This document shows, piece by piece, positions 37,438 to 47,763 of a DNA stretch of 64,000 nt; the stretch's first letter is position 1; each line of letters opens with the position of its first letter. Both the position numbers and the translations under genes were made by a program. The stretch comes from Jannaschia pagri (GTDB lineage Bacteria; Pseudomonadota; Alphaproteobacteria; Rhodobacterales; Rhodobacteraceae): positions 682,001 to 746,000 of the forward strand of contig NZ_BPFH01000001.1 in NCBI RefSeq assembly GCF_019655435.1. The letters run 5' to 3'. The notes under the pieces were generated by a model, which saw only the letters and a list, made by a program, of their open reading frames with translations, was not told the DNA's origin and searched no databases.

Positions 37438-38985
37438 ATGCATTTGGTGATGGTTGGCGGGGTCCTTGCGGCGGCCACGGGGCTGACGCTTGGGACGGAA
37501 TGGCCCGTCTGGGTCGACCTTGCGATCTATCTTTGGGCCCTGCTGTTCGGGGTCCTGAACTACGCCACCGGCAAGCCCGAGGACCGGGATAGGATCGTCG
37601 GGTTCATGACCAGGGTGGATGGGCCGGGCCTCTATACGCGTGCGGTCGATGGCCTGCTGCGACTGTTGGGGCGCATGATGGCGCCTAAGGTGCGGCAGGG
37701 GCCTTCGCCGGAGAAGGGCTTGGCGCGTCTGAATGCCTATCTCAATTTTGAGGTTGCAGACGGCGCACAAGTTAAGGCGCTCATGAAGGATCCTTTTTCT
37801 TGGCCCGTAGGAAATGTTGCTCTGAAGCTTGCGATCATCTACCCGCTGCTGGCGCTGCTGCTGCAATGGGCGGTGACAAATGCGGACACGGGTGTGGGAG
37901 GCCAAACCATCTTAGCCGGGAGCGTTTCTTGGTACTGGCGCGCGGCGGTTATAGGTCCGCTAGTCTTTGGAACTTCTCTTCACATCATAACGTTCGCTGG
38001 TGCGCGAGATAGCTTGCAGTTTGTCGCCGAGTTGATTTTGGCCGTCTACTTCGTATCGACATTCACATTAATATTTGCGCTAGAAATCACAGGTGCGTTC
38101 GTAGGAGCAAATACAGGTTTGCTCGCACCTGCAATGGCAATTGCATTCGCTGCAGTTGCATCAGGTTCGTTTGCGTTCGCAATCACAGTCACAATTGCGG
38201 GCGCGCTATCCGAGTTCCCATCCGGGGGAATTGTAGTAGCATTTGCCATTGGGCTGGCGGTTTGGAGCGGTCCTGGCAGGGTCGCTCTTGTGTTTTTCTG
38301 GCTGGCGATGATTGGCCTCACTACAGTGTCCATTTCAATAATCCAACTGAGTAACAGCGGGGACGACTTTCGCCCCTTCCTCTTTGCGCTCGCCCTACTC
38401 CCACTCCTCAACGCGGCCTTCGACTACCTGTCTTACGGCACCACTCTCACCCTGATCCGCAAGGGATGGTTCGGGCAGCGGGGGCCGTCGGTGCGGATTG
38501 CCGTGTTGGGCGCCATAGACGCCGCAATGGCGCTGGTGTTTCTAATCGGGCTGGGCGTAACGATGGTGGCCTTTGTGGCGCTAATAAATGCCTATGCCGT
38601 GGCGGGCCCCCTGTTCGACCTGCCCACCGTCTTCGCTGACCTGCGCAACCCGGAGGCGGGGGGAGCCTACACTTGGTTGATCCTGTCCTGTCTGACGACC
38701 CTCGTCCCCACCATCGTCCACCTGTTGATCGTGGCGCTGAGCGCCTTCACCTGGGTGCCCCTGCGCGCGAAGCTGTGGTTGGCCCAGCCCGTCGAAGCGG
38801 GAGGCGGCGACCTGCCTGTGTTGGGCAGCACGCTCGCCTGGTCGCTGATCGGGCTGGCCTATTGCGCAGTGGTGGCCGTAGGGGTCACGGGGCTGATCTG
38901 GCTGGTGCGGGGCGGAATCGGCGACCTCGGGCTGGTGGTCTTGGACTGCGTCGAATGGCTCTCGCTCGCCCTGCGGCTGCTGTGA
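37438..38985 (+). CDS. unknown multi-pass membrane protein with AT-rich middle section
   Basis: 515 residues, about ten to twelve hydrophobic segments spread over the whole length with a cytoplasmic-looking loop at about 50-115 (KPEDRDRIVGFM to RLNAYLNFEVADG). No transporter signature is visible. The DNA at about 37950-38350 is visibly richer in A and T (ATT, GCA, AAT codons) than both ends of the same gene and its neighbours, suggesting a mosaic origin. No family recognised and no clear operon partner. Confidence 0.65.
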   Translation: MHLVMVGGVLAAATGLTLGTEWPVWVDLAIYLWALLFGVLNYATGKPEDRDRIVGFMTRVDGPGLYTRAVDGLLRLLGRMMAPKVRQGPSPEKGLARLNAYLNFEVADGAQVKALMKDPFSWPVGNVALKLAIIYPLLALLLQWAVTNADTGVGGQTILAGSVSWYWRAAVIGPLVFGTSLHIITFAGARDSLQFVAELILAVYFVSTFTLIFALEITGAFVGANTGLLAPAMAIAFAAVASGSFAFAITVTIAGALSEFPSGGIVVAFAIGLAVWSGPGRVALVFFWLAMIGLTTVSISIIQLSNSGDDFRPFLFALALLPLLNAAFDYLSYGTTLTLIRKGWFGQRGPSVRIAVLGAIDAAMALVFLIGLGVTMVAFVALINAYAVAGPLFDLPTVFADLRNPEAGGAYTWLILSCLTTLVPTIVHLLIVALSAFTWVPLRAKLWLAQPVEAGGGDLPVLGSTLAWSLIGLAYCAVVAVGVTGLIWLVRGGIGDLGLVVLDCVEWLSLALRLL

Positions 38986-39005
38986 CACTTGCCCAAAGGG
39001 TCGAT

Positions 39006-39028
39006 ATTGGTTAGGACTTCTTACCAAT
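39006..39028. promoter_or_regulatory. GntR/FadR-type operator candidate for lldD
   Basis: ATTGGT-11 bases-ACCAAT, 28 bp before the lldD start codon. TTGGT/ACCAA half-sites are typical of FadR-subfamily GntR regulators such as LldR, PdhR and GlcC, which control lactate and 2-hydroxyacid genes. No such regulator is encoded nearby. Confidence 0.5.
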
Positions 39029-39055
39029 TCAGCCCGTTTGTTCCGAGGAGTGGCC

Positions 39056-40240
39056 ATGGCCCCCGTCATCACGACCGTCGACGACCTGCATAAGATCTAT
39101 CGCCGTCGGGTTCCCAAGATGTTTTACGACTACTGCCAATCGGGCAGCTGGACGGAACAGACCTTCAACGAAAACGAGAGCGATTTCAGCAAGATCCGCC
39201 TGCGCCAACGCGTGGCCGTGGATATGGAAGGGCGGTCGACGGCCACGACCATGGTGGGGCGCGAGGTCTCGATGCCCGTTGCACTGGCGCCCGTGGGCCT
39301 GACGGGGATGCAGCACGCCGATGGCGAGATCCTGGCCGCCCGCGCCGCCGAGGATTTCGGCGTGCCCTTCACCCTGTCCACCATGTCGATCTGTTCCATC
39401 GAGGATGTGGCCAAGCGGACCTCCAAACCGTTCTGGTTCCAGCTCTATGTGATGCGGGACGAGGACTTCGTGGACCGGTTGATCGAACGGGCCCGCGATG
39501 CGGGCTGCGACGCGCTGGTGCTGACGCTGGACCTACAAATCCTGGGGCAACGGCACAAGGACCTGAAGAACGGGCTGAGCGCTCCGCCCAAGCTGACCCC
39601 CGCCACCATCGCCAACCTGATGACCAAGGTCGGTTGGGGGCTGGAGATGGCCCAGACCCCGCGCCGCTTCTTCGGCAATATCGTGGGCCATGCGAAGGGG
39701 GTCAAAGACGCCTCCTCCCTCTCATCCTGGACAGCGGAGCAATTCGACCCCCGACTGGATTGGTCCAAGATCGCCCGGATCAAGGAAAAATGGGGCGGCA
39801 AGCTGATCCTAAAGGGGATTCTGGACGCCGAGGACGCTCGCATGGCGCTGAAGGTCGGGGCCGATGCGATCATCGTGTCGAACCACGGGGGGCGTCAGTT
39901 GGACGGCGCCCTGTCCTCGATCCGCATGCTGCCGGAAATCATGGACGCCGTGGGTGGCGAGACCGAGGTCCACATAGACGGCGGCATCCGCACCGGTCAG
40001 GACGTGCTGAAGGCCGTGGCGCTGGGCGCGCGGGGCACCTACATCGGGCGCGCATTCATCTATGGCTTGGGCGCCATGGGACAGAAGGGCGTCACCAAGA
40101 CGCTGGAGGTCATCCACAAGGAGCTGGACACGACCATGGCGCTGTGCGGCGAGAAAAACATCCACGACGTTGGGCCCCATATCACCCTGGTCCCCAAAGG
40201 CTTTGCCGGTGAGTGGGAGACGCCAGCACGCAACGGTTGA
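39056..40240 (+). CDS. lldD: FMN-dependent L-lactate dehydrogenase / alpha-hydroxy-acid oxidase
   Basis: 394 residues from the ATG at 39056, preceded by GAGGAG. TIM-barrel flavoprotein with FMN contacts PVALAPVGLTGMQHADGE, the active-site segment IIVSNHGGRQLDGA with the catalytic His, and DGGIRTGQDVLKAVALGA for phosphate binding. It oxidises L-lactate to pyruvate, passing electrons to the respiratory chain. No lactate permease adjacent. Likely controlled through the palindrome at 39006. Confidence 0.92.
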   Translation: MAPVITTVDDLHKIYRRRVPKMFYDYCQSGSWTEQTFNENESDFSKIRLRQRVAVDMEGRSTATTMVGREVSMPVALAPVGLTGMQHADGEILAARAAEDFGVPFTLSTMSICSIEDVAKRTSKPFWFQLYVMRDEDFVDRLIERARDAGCDALVLTLDLQILGQRHKDLKNGLSAPPKLTPATIANLMTKVGWGLEMAQTPRRFFGNIVGHAKGVKDASSLSSWTAEQFDPRLDWSKIARIKEKWGGKLILKGILDAEDARMALKVGADAIIVSNHGGRQLDGALSSIRMLPEIMDAVGGETEVHIDGGIRTGQDVLKAVALGARGTYIGRAFIYGLGAMGQKGVTKTLEVIHKELDTTMALCGEKNIHDVGPHITLVPKGFAGEWETPARNG

Positions 40241-40265
40241 TCTGGGGCGGATGGCCCGAGGTCTG

Positions 40266-40526
40266 CTACGTCTCCCGGCACAGTCTATCCCGCGCGGCCT
40301 CGAACGCGGGGCGGGATTTCACATGAGGTAAACTGGTCAGAAACAGCTCCTCCAGCAGGGGCTGGTGATTGGCATCCGACACATCGACCACGATCAGCGG
40401 TATGCGTTTTCCCTCGGGGAATAGGCTAGGCAACAGGTCCACCCTCTCGATATACGTGCCTGCCCCACCGGGCGGGATCGCCCGGAACCATATCTCCGTC
40501 ACACTATCGAGGCCCTCCGTGGCCAT
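40266..40526 (-). CDS. hypothetical protein
   Basis: 86 residues from the ATG at 40526, with AGAGGA seven bases upstream. An earlier TTG at 40553 is possible. The sequence is soluble and balanced (WFRAIPPGGAGTYIERVDLL, IPLIVVDVSDANHQPLLEEL) with an alternating beta/alpha look. No family recognised. Convergent with lldD. Confidence 0.45.
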   Translation of the reverse strand: MATEGLDSVTEIWFRAIPPGGAGTYIERVDLLPSLFPEGKRIPLIVVDVSDANHQPLLEELFLTSLPHVKSRPAFEAARDRLCRET

Positions 40527-40553
40527 CACTGGGTCCTCTGGTTTCACGATCAA

Positions 40554-40884
40554 GCCAGCGATCCCCTTGCCGGTGCTATTCCGGACTTAGACAGAGACGC
40601 GCAGGCCCGCGCCACTTGGTGCCAAGACGGCCTTCTCTGGCGGACCGAGGTCCGCGAGACACGCAGACAAATGTTCTTTCCATCGGCTGTTCACAGCCCG
40701 GGTAGCAAACAGATGCAGCACCCACGCAAGGCGAAACGTGATCTCGTCCGACGCGGCATAGGGCTCGGACCGAGGAACCGCGAACTCTCACATCAGAAAG
40801 GCTAAGGTGGACAGCATAAGGACCAGCAGCGCGCCCCGGATCGTCCGTGAAAGCCGTCGGCTTATGCCCCGCCAGCCACGCCCC
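40554..40884. other. intergenic region without a convincing gene
   Basis: 331 bp between the hypothetical gene and the end of the MFS gene. Only short frames with poor starts; no terminator or repeat recognised. It must carry the promoter of the hypothetical gene. Confidence 0.45.
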
Positions 40885-42018
40885 TCAGGCCCGCACCCGA
40901 GCCGAAAGGCTCAGCGGCCAGATGACCGCCAACAGCAGCGCCACGCCAGCAAAGGCCCAGCGGAGACCGAAGACCTCGGCGCCAAGCCCCATGAGCGCGG
41001 GCGCGATAAAAAACCCCAGAAACCCGATGATCGCCACCCGGGCGATGACAGCCGTCCGCACCGAGGCCCCCGCCATCCGCCCGGCCAAGGCCAGCCCCAT
41101 GGGCCCGATCACCGAAACGCCCAAGCCCTGCAATCCGAACCCGACGTAGGCCACCGCTGGTGTGGGGGCCGCCGCAGCGATCAAGACCCCCAGGGCCGAG
41201 CACCCCACTGCGACCCGGATGACAAAGAGCTCGGAAAAGCGCGCCGCCACGGCCTGCCCCGAGAACCGTCCGACGGCCATCGTCATCCCAAGCATCGCGG
41301 GGCCAAAGGCCCCTTCGGCTGCGCCACCGCCCAGGGTGCGCTCGATATGAAGGGCGGACCAGGCTTCGACCGTGGCCTCGGCCATGAAGGCGATCATCAC
41401 GATGACCCCACAGGTCACGACCAGGCCAATGAGCAACCCCGCCTGAGGCCCATCCGCGTCCGGGGTCCCTTGGGTGGACATTCGCTGGAACGGCGCCGTT
41501 GCCAAAACCAGCGCCGCCGCCACCGCAAAGATCATCTCAGGGCCCCAACCGGCTTCGCGCATGGCCCCTGTCAGCAGTGCCGATACCGCGTAGGCCACGG
41601 AAAACATGGCGTGGTTCACATTCATCAGACTGCGATTGGTGCGGGCCTCCACCTCTGAGACGCGCGCATTCATCACCACGTCCAACAGACCAGACGTGGC
41701 CCCCATGGCGCAGAGCACCAAGAACAACCCAAACGCGGCGCCCGACCAACCGGGCAAGACCACCATCGCCGCCAGCATCACCGTGCCCAGGGGCAGGGCC
41801 CAGACCCCCATGGCACGATCCCAACGCGGCGCCGCCCAGAGCGTTGTCGATAGTCCGATGGCCGTGCCCAACAGCATCAGGCCGAAGGTGGCGTCATCCA
41901 CCCCGATCCGCGCCTTCAACACCGGCGCCATGGCGGCAAAACACCCCCAGGTAAATCCAACGGCCATGAAGGCGGCGACCGTCGGTCGGCTCACCCAAAG
42001 GGCAGACAGAATAGACAT
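40885..42018 (-). CDS. MFS transporter
   Basis: 377 residues from the ATG at 42018, about twelve helices. The N-terminus reads MSILSALWVSRPTVAAFMAVGFTWG with the first helix, and the segment after helix 2 is degenerate for MFS motif A. It resembles the sugar/fucose-permease-like branch (inference); substrate unknown. The frame is open to 42099 but the upstream part runs into the repeat region. Confidence 0.82.
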   Translation of the reverse strand: MSILSALWVSRPTVAAFMAVGFTWGCFAAMAPVLKARIGVDDATFGLMLLGTAIGLSTTLWAAPRWDRAMGVWALPLGTVMLAAMVVLPGWSGAAFGLFLVLCAMGATSGLLDVVMNARVSEVEARTNRSLMNVNHAMFSVAYAVSALLTGAMREAGWGPEMIFAVAAALVLATAPFQRMSTQGTPDADGPQAGLLIGLVVTCGVIVMIAFMAEATVEAWSALHIERTLGGGAAEGAFGPAMLGMTMAVGRFSGQAVAARFSELFVIRVAVGCSALGVLIAAAAPTPAVAYVGFGLQGLGVSVIGPMGLALAGRMAGASVRTAVIARVAIIGFLGFFIAPALMGLGAEVFGLRWAFAGVALLLAVIWPLSLSARVRA

Positions 42019-42085
42019 AGCCAGATCTTTCGAGAAATCGTCCGCGCCACACGACGCAGGACCACACCAAAAGGCAAGCCCCGAT

Positions 42086-42155
42086 CTTCTTCTCGGCAAA
42101 AATACTCAGGGGGGGCGCCGCAGGCGCGGGGGGCACAGCCCCCCATCTGACAAAA
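42086..42155. repeat. G/C hairpin intergenic repeat with CTTCTTCTCGGC motif
   Basis: CTTCTTCTCGGCAAAAATAC at 42086 followed by GGCGCCGCAGGCGC and the hairpin GGGGGG-CACAG-CCCCCC. The same arrangement, inverted, is at 8959-9022. It lies between smpB and the MFS gene, both on the minus strand, and may act as the smpB terminator region. Confidence 0.6.
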
Positions 42156-42187
42156 AACCTTCGGCGCAGCCGTCCGCTTAGCAGGCG

Positions 42188-42664
42188 CTACCCGTGGTCT
42201 TTCATCAGACGCGCCTTTTGGCGTTGCCAGTCGCGTTTGGCGCTGGCCTCGCGCTTGTCAGCCGTCTTTTTGCCCTTGGCGATCCCGACCTTCAGCTTCA
42301 CGATCCCGCGGTGGTTGAAGTACATCACCAGGGGCACGATCGTGTAGCCTTCGCGGGCGGTCGCATTCCAGAGCTTCGCCGCCTCCCGCTTGGAGACCAG
42401 CAACTTGCGGCGGCGGCGCTCTTCGTGACCAAAGGTCTTGGCCTGGGCGTAGGGCGCGATGTAGCCGTTCACCAGCCAGACCTCGCCCTCCTTCACCTCA
42501 GCGTAGCTTTCGGCGATATTGCTACCGCCCACGCGCAGGGATTTGACCTCGGATCCTTCCAGCATGATCCCGCATTCCAGATCATCCTCGATGGCATAGT
42601 CGTAGCGAGCCCGCCGGTTTTCGGCGATCACCTTGTAATTCTTGTTGTCGTCTTTCTTGGCCAT
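42188..42664 (-). CDS. smpB: SsrA-binding protein SmpB
   Basis: 158 residues from the ATG at 42664 ([10 protein letters not shown]); an ATG three codons earlier is also possible. SmpB carries tmRNA to stalled ribosomes. Family blocks: [55 protein letters not shown] and the basic C-terminal tail [20 protein letters not shown]. The tmRNA gene itself is not in the window. Last gene of the dapA-MFS-smpB series. Confidence 0.97.
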   Translation of the reverse strand: MAKKDDNKNYKVIAENRRARYDYAIEDDLECGIMLEGSEVKSLRVGGSNIAESYAEVKEGEVWLVNGYIAPYAQAKTFGHEERRRRKLLVSKREAAKLWNATAREGYTIVPLVMYFNHRGIVKLKVGIAKGKKTADKREASAKRDWQRQKARLMKDHG

Positions 42665-42673
42665 GGACGCCAT

Positions 42674-43867
42674 CTAGGGACGCGCGGGGTCCGTGTCCAC
42701 GGGGCTGAGCCTCTGGGACCAGACCAATCCGACGATGGCACAGACCGCGCAGAGCCCCCCGGCCAGCCCCAAGGCCCCCAGCCCCGCCTGGGCGATGACG
42801 CCACTGCCGATGGCCCCGCCTATGGCCGCGCCCACATAGATTGCCGCCGCGTTCAGCGCCAAGGCAACCGGCGCTTGCGTGCCCGTCAGTGTCACCAACC
42901 GCGATTGCTGGGATGAATTGAACGCAAAGCCAGAGGCATTCCAGATCAGCAGCAGCACGATGGCAGCCGTCAGGGGCACCGGCAAAAGCGACAGCAGCGG
43001 CATCAGGACGACCTGGGCGCAGGCCAAATACAACAGGGTGCGAAACGCCCCCATGCGGTCAGACAAAGACCCGCCCAAGAGGTTGCCGGCAACGGCCCCG
43101 ATACCGCAGATAATCAACGCCACCGTGACCCCATCCCGGCCCAGGGCCATCCGGTCCTCCAGCAGGGGCGCGATATAGGTGTAAGGGACATAGATCGCCC
43201 CAAGGAACAAAGCGGTGAAAGAGATGGCCAGCATGTGCCGCCCATTCATCAACATGCGTCCCAAGTCCCCAAGGCGAACCGGTTGAAACCGCAAGCCCAC
43301 GGGCACGCGCCGCCAAAGGACCATCGTCATCAGACCCGCTGCAACGGCCACACCGCCAAAGGCCACGCGCCAGCCAAATGTATAGGCAACCCAACTGCCC
43401 AGTGGGACGCCCAAAACACCGGCAAGGGTGAGCCCCAGAAAGACATGCGCCAAAACGCGGCCCCGCTGCTCCGGTGGCGCAAGGGCCGACGCCACAGCTG
43501 CGGCCACAGGCGTTGTCATCCCCGCCCCCGCCGCCGCGATCATCCGCGCCGCGAACAGCATTTCCACTGAAGGGGCCACAGCCGAGCCAAGCGCGCCCAA
43601 GGCAAAAAGCGCCATCCCCAGGACCAGAACACGCCGACGGCCCATCCCGCCCGTCACCGCCACCAGCAGCGGCGACAGCACCGCATAGGCCAGCGCATAG
43701 GTCGTCATGATCCACCCCGCCTGGGCGGCAGACAGGCCCAGGTCGCGGGCCATGGGCGCCAGGGCTCCGATCACCAGAAAGCCGCCCACGCCGATGACGA
43801 AGTTCCCCGTCGACAGCAGGGGGATCAGCCCGCGCGGCAGCCCGCCGCCAGGACCGTCAGAAATCAC
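42674..43867 (-). CDS. MFS transporter (DHA1 / drug-efflux-like)
   Basis: 397 residues from GTG 43867, which overlaps the dapA stop by 4 bp (GTGA). Twelve helices; the loop after helix 2-3 carries [13 protein letters not shown] (motif A remnant) and helix 5 has GxxxGPxxGG-like [13 protein letters not shown]. This is the AraJ/PbuE-like arabinose- or purine-efflux group by general appearance; substrate unknown. Position between dapA and smpB suggests chance co-transcription. Confidence 0.85.
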   Translation of the reverse strand: MISDGPGGGLPRGLIPLLSTGNFVIGVGGFLVIGALAPMARDLGLSAAQAGWIMTTYALAYAVLSPLLVAVTGGMGRRRVLVLGMALFALGALGSAVAPSVEMLFAARMIAAAGAGMTTPVAAAVASALAPPEQRGRVLAHVFLGLTLAGVLGVPLGSWVAYTFGWRVAFGGVAVAAGLMTMVLWRRVPVGLRFQPVRLGDLGRMLMNGRHMLAISFTALFLGAIYVPYTYIAPLLEDRMALGRDGVTVALIICGIGAVAGNLLGGSLSDRMGAFRTLLYLACAQVVLMPLLSLLPVPLTAAIVLLLIWNASGFAFNSSQQSRLVTLTGTQAPVALALNAAAIYVGAAIGGAIGSGVIAQAGLGALGLAGGLCAVCAIVGLVWSQRLSPVDTDPARP

Positions 43868-44736
43868 GCAATAAGACCGGCGAACCGCATGGCCTCGGCG
43901 ATGCGCGCCTTCGTCCCCTCGGTTGCGGGCACCAGCGGCAAGCGCACGTCTTCGGCGCATTTGCCCAAGAGCGACAGGGCGTATTTGGCGCCAACCAGCC
44001 CCGGCTCCGCAAAGATCGCCTGGTGCAGGGGCATCAGCTTGTCCTGGATGTCCAAAGCGGTGGCGTAGTCACCGGCTTCGGTCGCCTCGTGCAACTTGCT
44101 CAGCAGCCCGGGCGCCACGTTGCACGTGACAGAGATACAGCCGACACCGCCTTGGGCGTTGAACCCGTGGGCCGTGGCGTCTTCGCCGGACAATTGAATG
44201 AAATCCGGGCCACAGGTGATCCGCTGTTGGCTAACGCGGGCCAGATCCCCGGTGGCATCCTTGACGCCCACAATGGTCGGCAGCTTCGCCAAGGTGCCCA
44301 TGGTCTCGGGCGACATATCCACGACGGAGCGGCCGGGGATGTTATAGATGAAGATCGGCAGCCCCTCGCCCGCCAACGCCTCGAAGTGGGCGATCAAACC
44401 GGCCTGGGTCGGCTTGTTGTAATAGGGCGTGACCACAAGGGCGGCATCCGCGCCAACGGCCTTGGCATGGGCGACGAAGCGCTGTGCCTCGGCGGTGTTG
44501 TTCGACCCTGCGCCCGCGATCACGGGCACCCGGCCCGCCGCGCGCTTGACCACGGCCTCGACCACGGCCTCGTGCTCGGCATGGGTCAGCGTGGGGCTTT
44601 CGCCCGTGGTGCCGACCGGGACCAATCCGTGGGTTCCCTCGGTGATGTGCCAGTCGACAAGGGCTTCCAGGGCGCTGAAATCCACGGCATCATCTTTAAA
44701 GGGCGTCACCAAAGCCACCATGGAGCCTTTGAACAT
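43864..44736 (-). CDS. dapA: 4-hydroxy-tetrahydrodipicolinate synthase
   Basis: 290 residues, the usual DapA length, from the ATG at 44736. First committed step of lysine and diaminopimelate synthesis: condenses pyruvate with aspartate semialdehyde. The Schiff-base lysine is Lys159 in [10 protein letters not shown]; Tyr131 lies in [24 protein letters not shown] and the substrate loop [10 protein letters not shown] are also present. First gene of the dapA-MFS-smpB series; divergent from slt. Confidence 0.97.
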   Translation of the reverse strand: MFKGSMVALVTPFKDDAVDFSALEALVDWHITEGTHGLVPVGTTGESPTLTHAEHEAVVEAVVKRAAGRVPVIAGAGSNNTAEAQRFVAHAKAVGADAALVVTPYYNKPTQAGLIAHFEALAGEGLPIFIYNIPGRSVVDMSPETMGTLAKLPTIVGVKDATGDLARVSQQRITCGPDFIQLSGEDATAHGFNAQGGVGCISVTCNVAPGLLSKLHEATEAGDYATALDIQDKLMPLHQAIFAEPGLVGAKYALSLLGKCAEDVRLPLVPATEGTKARIAEAMRFAGLIA

Positions 44737-44890
44737 TGACGCATCCCCCTTAGATTGAGCGTAGAAAACCGAGCCGGACCCTAGACGCAGCCCCAGGCGG
44801 CGGCAAGGCGAAGGACCATGAAGAAATCTGCGATCGGCATTATTCTTCGCGATGGCAGACCCCGTCGGACCGATGATTGGACGTGCGACC

Positions 44891-46855
44891 ATGAAAGCCT
44901 GTTTTGCGTTTGTCGCCCTGCTCCTGATCTGCGCCCTGCCGCTGCGATCGGAACCCAACCTGGAAGTGGGGCTGGCACAGATCCGGTCAGGCAATGTCGA
45001 AGGCGCCCGCGCCGCGATGGGACGGATTGCGGACCCAGCGGTGGCCGATGTGCTGATGTGGCATCTGCTGCGCAACCGGCAGGGCAGCTTTGCCGAGGCG
45101 AAGGCCTTCCTGGCGCGCAACCCCGACTGGCCTGGCCTGCCGCTTCTGCGGGCGCGGGTGGAGGCGGGGATGCCCGCAACCACCAGTCCGGATCGCATCC
45201 TGGCGTTCTTTGCGGAGACGACGCCGCAGACGTCGCGCGGCACGCTCTTGATGGCCACATCGCTGATTGCCAAAGGCCGCAGGACCGAAGCCGAGGCCAA
45301 GATCATTGAGTTTTGGCTGACCCGTCCCATGAGCGCCTCCAGCCACGCGGGCTTTGTCGAAGTGTTTGGGGACGCCATTGGGCCGTACCATCCCGCCCGC
45401 CTGGATGCCTTAACCTGGTCCGGTGACATTAACTCGGCTGAGCGGGTGCTGCCACTCATGCCAGCCGGGCCAGAGGCGGCCCTGGCCCGGGCGCGGATCG
45501 CCCTGCGCGACGGACGGCCCGGTGTTGACGCGCTGATCGAAGCGGTACCGGAGGCATGGCGCGACCATCAGGGGCTGGCCTATGAGAGGTTCCGCTGGCG
45601 CCTGGATCGCGACAGGCGGGACGACGCGCTTGAGCTGTTGTTTGCCTATGATGAAAGCGCCGACACCCTGGGCAACCCGGTCGCTTGGGCCGGGCATAGG
45701 GGACGTCTGGCGCGGCTCCTGAAGCAGGACGGACGGGCGGCCGAGGCCTACCGCGTCGCCGCCCGCCACCATCTGGAGGACGGCGCGGACGACATCGCGA
45801 GCCTGGAGTGGCTGGCGGGCTATATCGCGTTGCGGTTCCTCAAAGCGCCCGAAGCTGCCGCCGATCATTTCCGTCGGTTCGACCGCAACGTGGCCTCCCC
45901 CATTTCCAAAGGCCGCGCCGGTTATTGGTTGGGCCGCGCGCTAGAGGCCGCGGGCGATACGGAGGGGGCGCAAGCCGCCTATCGCGCCGGGGGGAAATGG
46001 CAGACCAGCTTCTACGGCCAATTGGCCGCCGAACGGGCCGGAATGGACGCCGATCCCCTATTGACCGGAACCGAGGTGTTTCCACCGCTGTCGGAGACGG
46101 GCCTGGCGCGGAGCACCGTTTTGCGCGCAGCCCTTGCTCTGCAAGGTATCGGCGAGCGTAGCTTGGCCGAGCGCTTCATGGCCCATATGGCGGAAACCCT
46201 GCCACGGGACCAGATCGGGACGCTGATCGACGTGGCGCTGGATCTGGACGAACCCCACATCGCGCTGCTGATCGCAAAACGTGCCGCGCAATCGGGACAT
46301 GAGTTGCATAAGGGCTATTTTCCGGTGACCGAATTGGCAACGTTGCCAACCACCGTCCTGCCGGAACTGTCGCTGGCCATCGCCCGCCGCGAGAGCGAGT
46401 TCGACCCCGTCGTCGTATCAGGCGCTGGGGCCAGGGGCTTGATGCAGCTGATGCCGGGAACGGCGCGCGAGATGTCGGACCAGTTGGGCATCGACTATGA
46501 GCAGTCTCGGCTGACCGCTGACCCGCTGTACAATGCGCTGCTCGGCACGACTTACTTGGCCGAATTGGAGGCCGAGTTCGGCCAATCCACGATCTTGGTG
46601 CCAGCCGCCTATAACGCGGGCCCATCGCGGGCCAGGCGGTGGTCTGCGCAGTTTGGCGACCCGGCCACCACAGACCGGGACCTGGTCGACTGGATCGAGG
46701 ACGTCCCCTTCAGCGAGACCCGCAATTACATCATGCGGGTCTCAGAAAGCCTGTTGCCCTATCGCGCCCGCCTGTCCGGCAAAGCGGGCGACGTCGCGTT
46801 GAGCCGTTGGCTGCGCGAAGGATATGGCGGATTGCGGGACGGCAACGGCGGCTAA
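44891..46855 (+). CDS. slt: soluble lytic murein transglycosylase Slt
   Basis: 654 residues from the ATG at 44891 with a signal peptide ([20 protein letters not shown]). A long alpha-superhelical U/L domain fills residues 20-490. The C-terminal catalytic SLT domain has the catalytic glutamate in [11 protein letters not shown], then [15 protein letters not shown] and [13 protein letters not shown]. It degrades peptidoglycan in the periplasm. Divergent from dapA, which feeds diaminopimelate to the wall. Confidence 0.94.
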   Translation: MKACFAFVALLLICALPLRSEPNLEVGLAQIRSGNVEGARAAMGRIADPAVADVLMWHLLRNRQGSFAEAKAFLARNPDWPGLPLLRARVEAGMPATTSPDRILAFFAETTPQTSRGTLLMATSLIAKGRRTEAEAKIIEFWLTRPMSASSHAGFVEVFGDAIGPYHPARLDALTWSGDINSAERVLPLMPAGPEAALARARIALRDGRPGVDALIEAVPEAWRDHQGLAYERFRWRLDRDRRDDALELLFAYDESADTLGNPVAWAGHRGRLARLLKQDGRAAEAYRVAARHHLEDGADDIASLEWLAGYIALRFLKAPEAAADHFRRFDRNVASPISKGRAGYWLGRALEAAGDTEGAQAAYRAGGKWQTSFYGQLAAERAGMDADPLLTGTEVFPPLSETGLARSTVLRAALALQGIGERSLAERFMAHMAETLPRDQIGTLIDVALDLDEPHIALLIAKRAAQSGHELHKGYFPVTELATLPTTVLPELSLAIARRESEFDPVVVSGAGARGLMQLMPGTAREMSDQLGIDYEQSRLTADPLYNALLGTTYLAELEAEFGQSTILVPAAYNAGPSRARRWSAQFGDPATTDRDLVDWIEDVPFSETRNYIMRVSESLLPYRARLSGKAGDVALSRWLREGYGGLRDGNGG

Positions 46856-46893
46856 GGCGCGCCCCTCCTCCGACGTGTCCGTCGTCGTCGGGA

Positions 46894-47763
46894 CTAATCC
46901 GTGTGCGCAGCCTTGCGCGCGCGCATCAAGGTGAACAGCCCGGCGGCGATCACGATCACGGCGCCCAGGATCACATTGGCTTCCACCGTCTCATCGAAGA
47001 TCACCACACCGACCGTCGACGCGAAGACCAGTTGGAGATAAGCGAAGGGCTGCACCACGCTGGCTTCGGACACTTCATAGACCTTGATGAGCAGCCAATG
47101 GCCGAAGGCGCTGAGCCCGCAGAGCAGCGCCATCCAGGCGTAGTCCGGCGGTGTCATCGGCTCCCAAAACCAAATGCCGACCACGGTCATGAAGGCGGCG
47201 CCCACCACGCCCGTCCAGAAAAAGCTGGTGGCCGCGCTGTCCCGTCGGGACGCATAGCGGGTCAGCAACGAGTAGAGCGCGAACATCAGCGCCATGGCCA
47301 CGGCCACCAGCGCCTCGGGCGCGAACACGCTGCGTCCCGGTTGCAGGATAATCAGAACGCCGACGAAGCCCACGCCAATGGCCGCCCATCGGCGCCACCC
47401 GACCCGCTCCCCCAGGATTGGGCCGGACAGGGCTGCGATGATGAGCGGGCAGGCAGCAAAAATCGCATGGGCCTCCACCAGCCCGAGCAGAACGAAGGCC
47501 CAGACGCCGACGCAGATCTCTGCCGCCAGCAAGAGGCCCCGCGTCACCTGCAACATCGGTTGATCGGTCCGCGCCGCCGCGCGCCAGCCGCCCGCCCGAC
47601 GCGACGCGACGGCCAGGACAAAGGCAGCGAAGAACCAGTAGCGGATCATGACCACCATGATGACGTTGTATTCCCCGGCCAAATGACGGGAGACGCCGTC
47701 TTGGGTGGCAAAGGTCAGCATGGTCAGGACCATCAGAGCGATGCCCAGGCGATCTCCGGTCAT
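46894..47763 (-). CDS. DMT family transporter (EamA type)
   Basis: 289 residues, ten predicted helices in two EamA halves (repeat 1 starts LGIALMVLTMLTFATQDGVS, repeat 2 near 145 with FALYSLLTRYA). Ends with a positively charged tail MRARKAAH. Substrate unknown; members export amino acids or metabolites. It overlaps mnmD by 4 bp (ATGA) and follows it on the same strand. Confidence 0.88.
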   Translation of the reverse strand: MTGDRLGIALMVLTMLTFATQDGVSRHLAGEYNVIMVVMIRYWFFAAFVLAVASRRAGGWRAAARTDQPMLQVTRGLLLAAEICVGVWAFVLLGLVEAHAIFAACPLIIAALSGPILGERVGWRRWAAIGVGFVGVLIILQPGRSVFAPEALVAVAMALMFALYSLLTRYASRRDSAATSFFWTGVVGAAFMTVVGIWFWEPMTPPDYAWMALLCGLSAFGHWLLIKVYEVSEASVVQPFAYLQLVFASTVGVVIFDETVEANVILGAVIVIAAGLFTLMRARKAAHTD

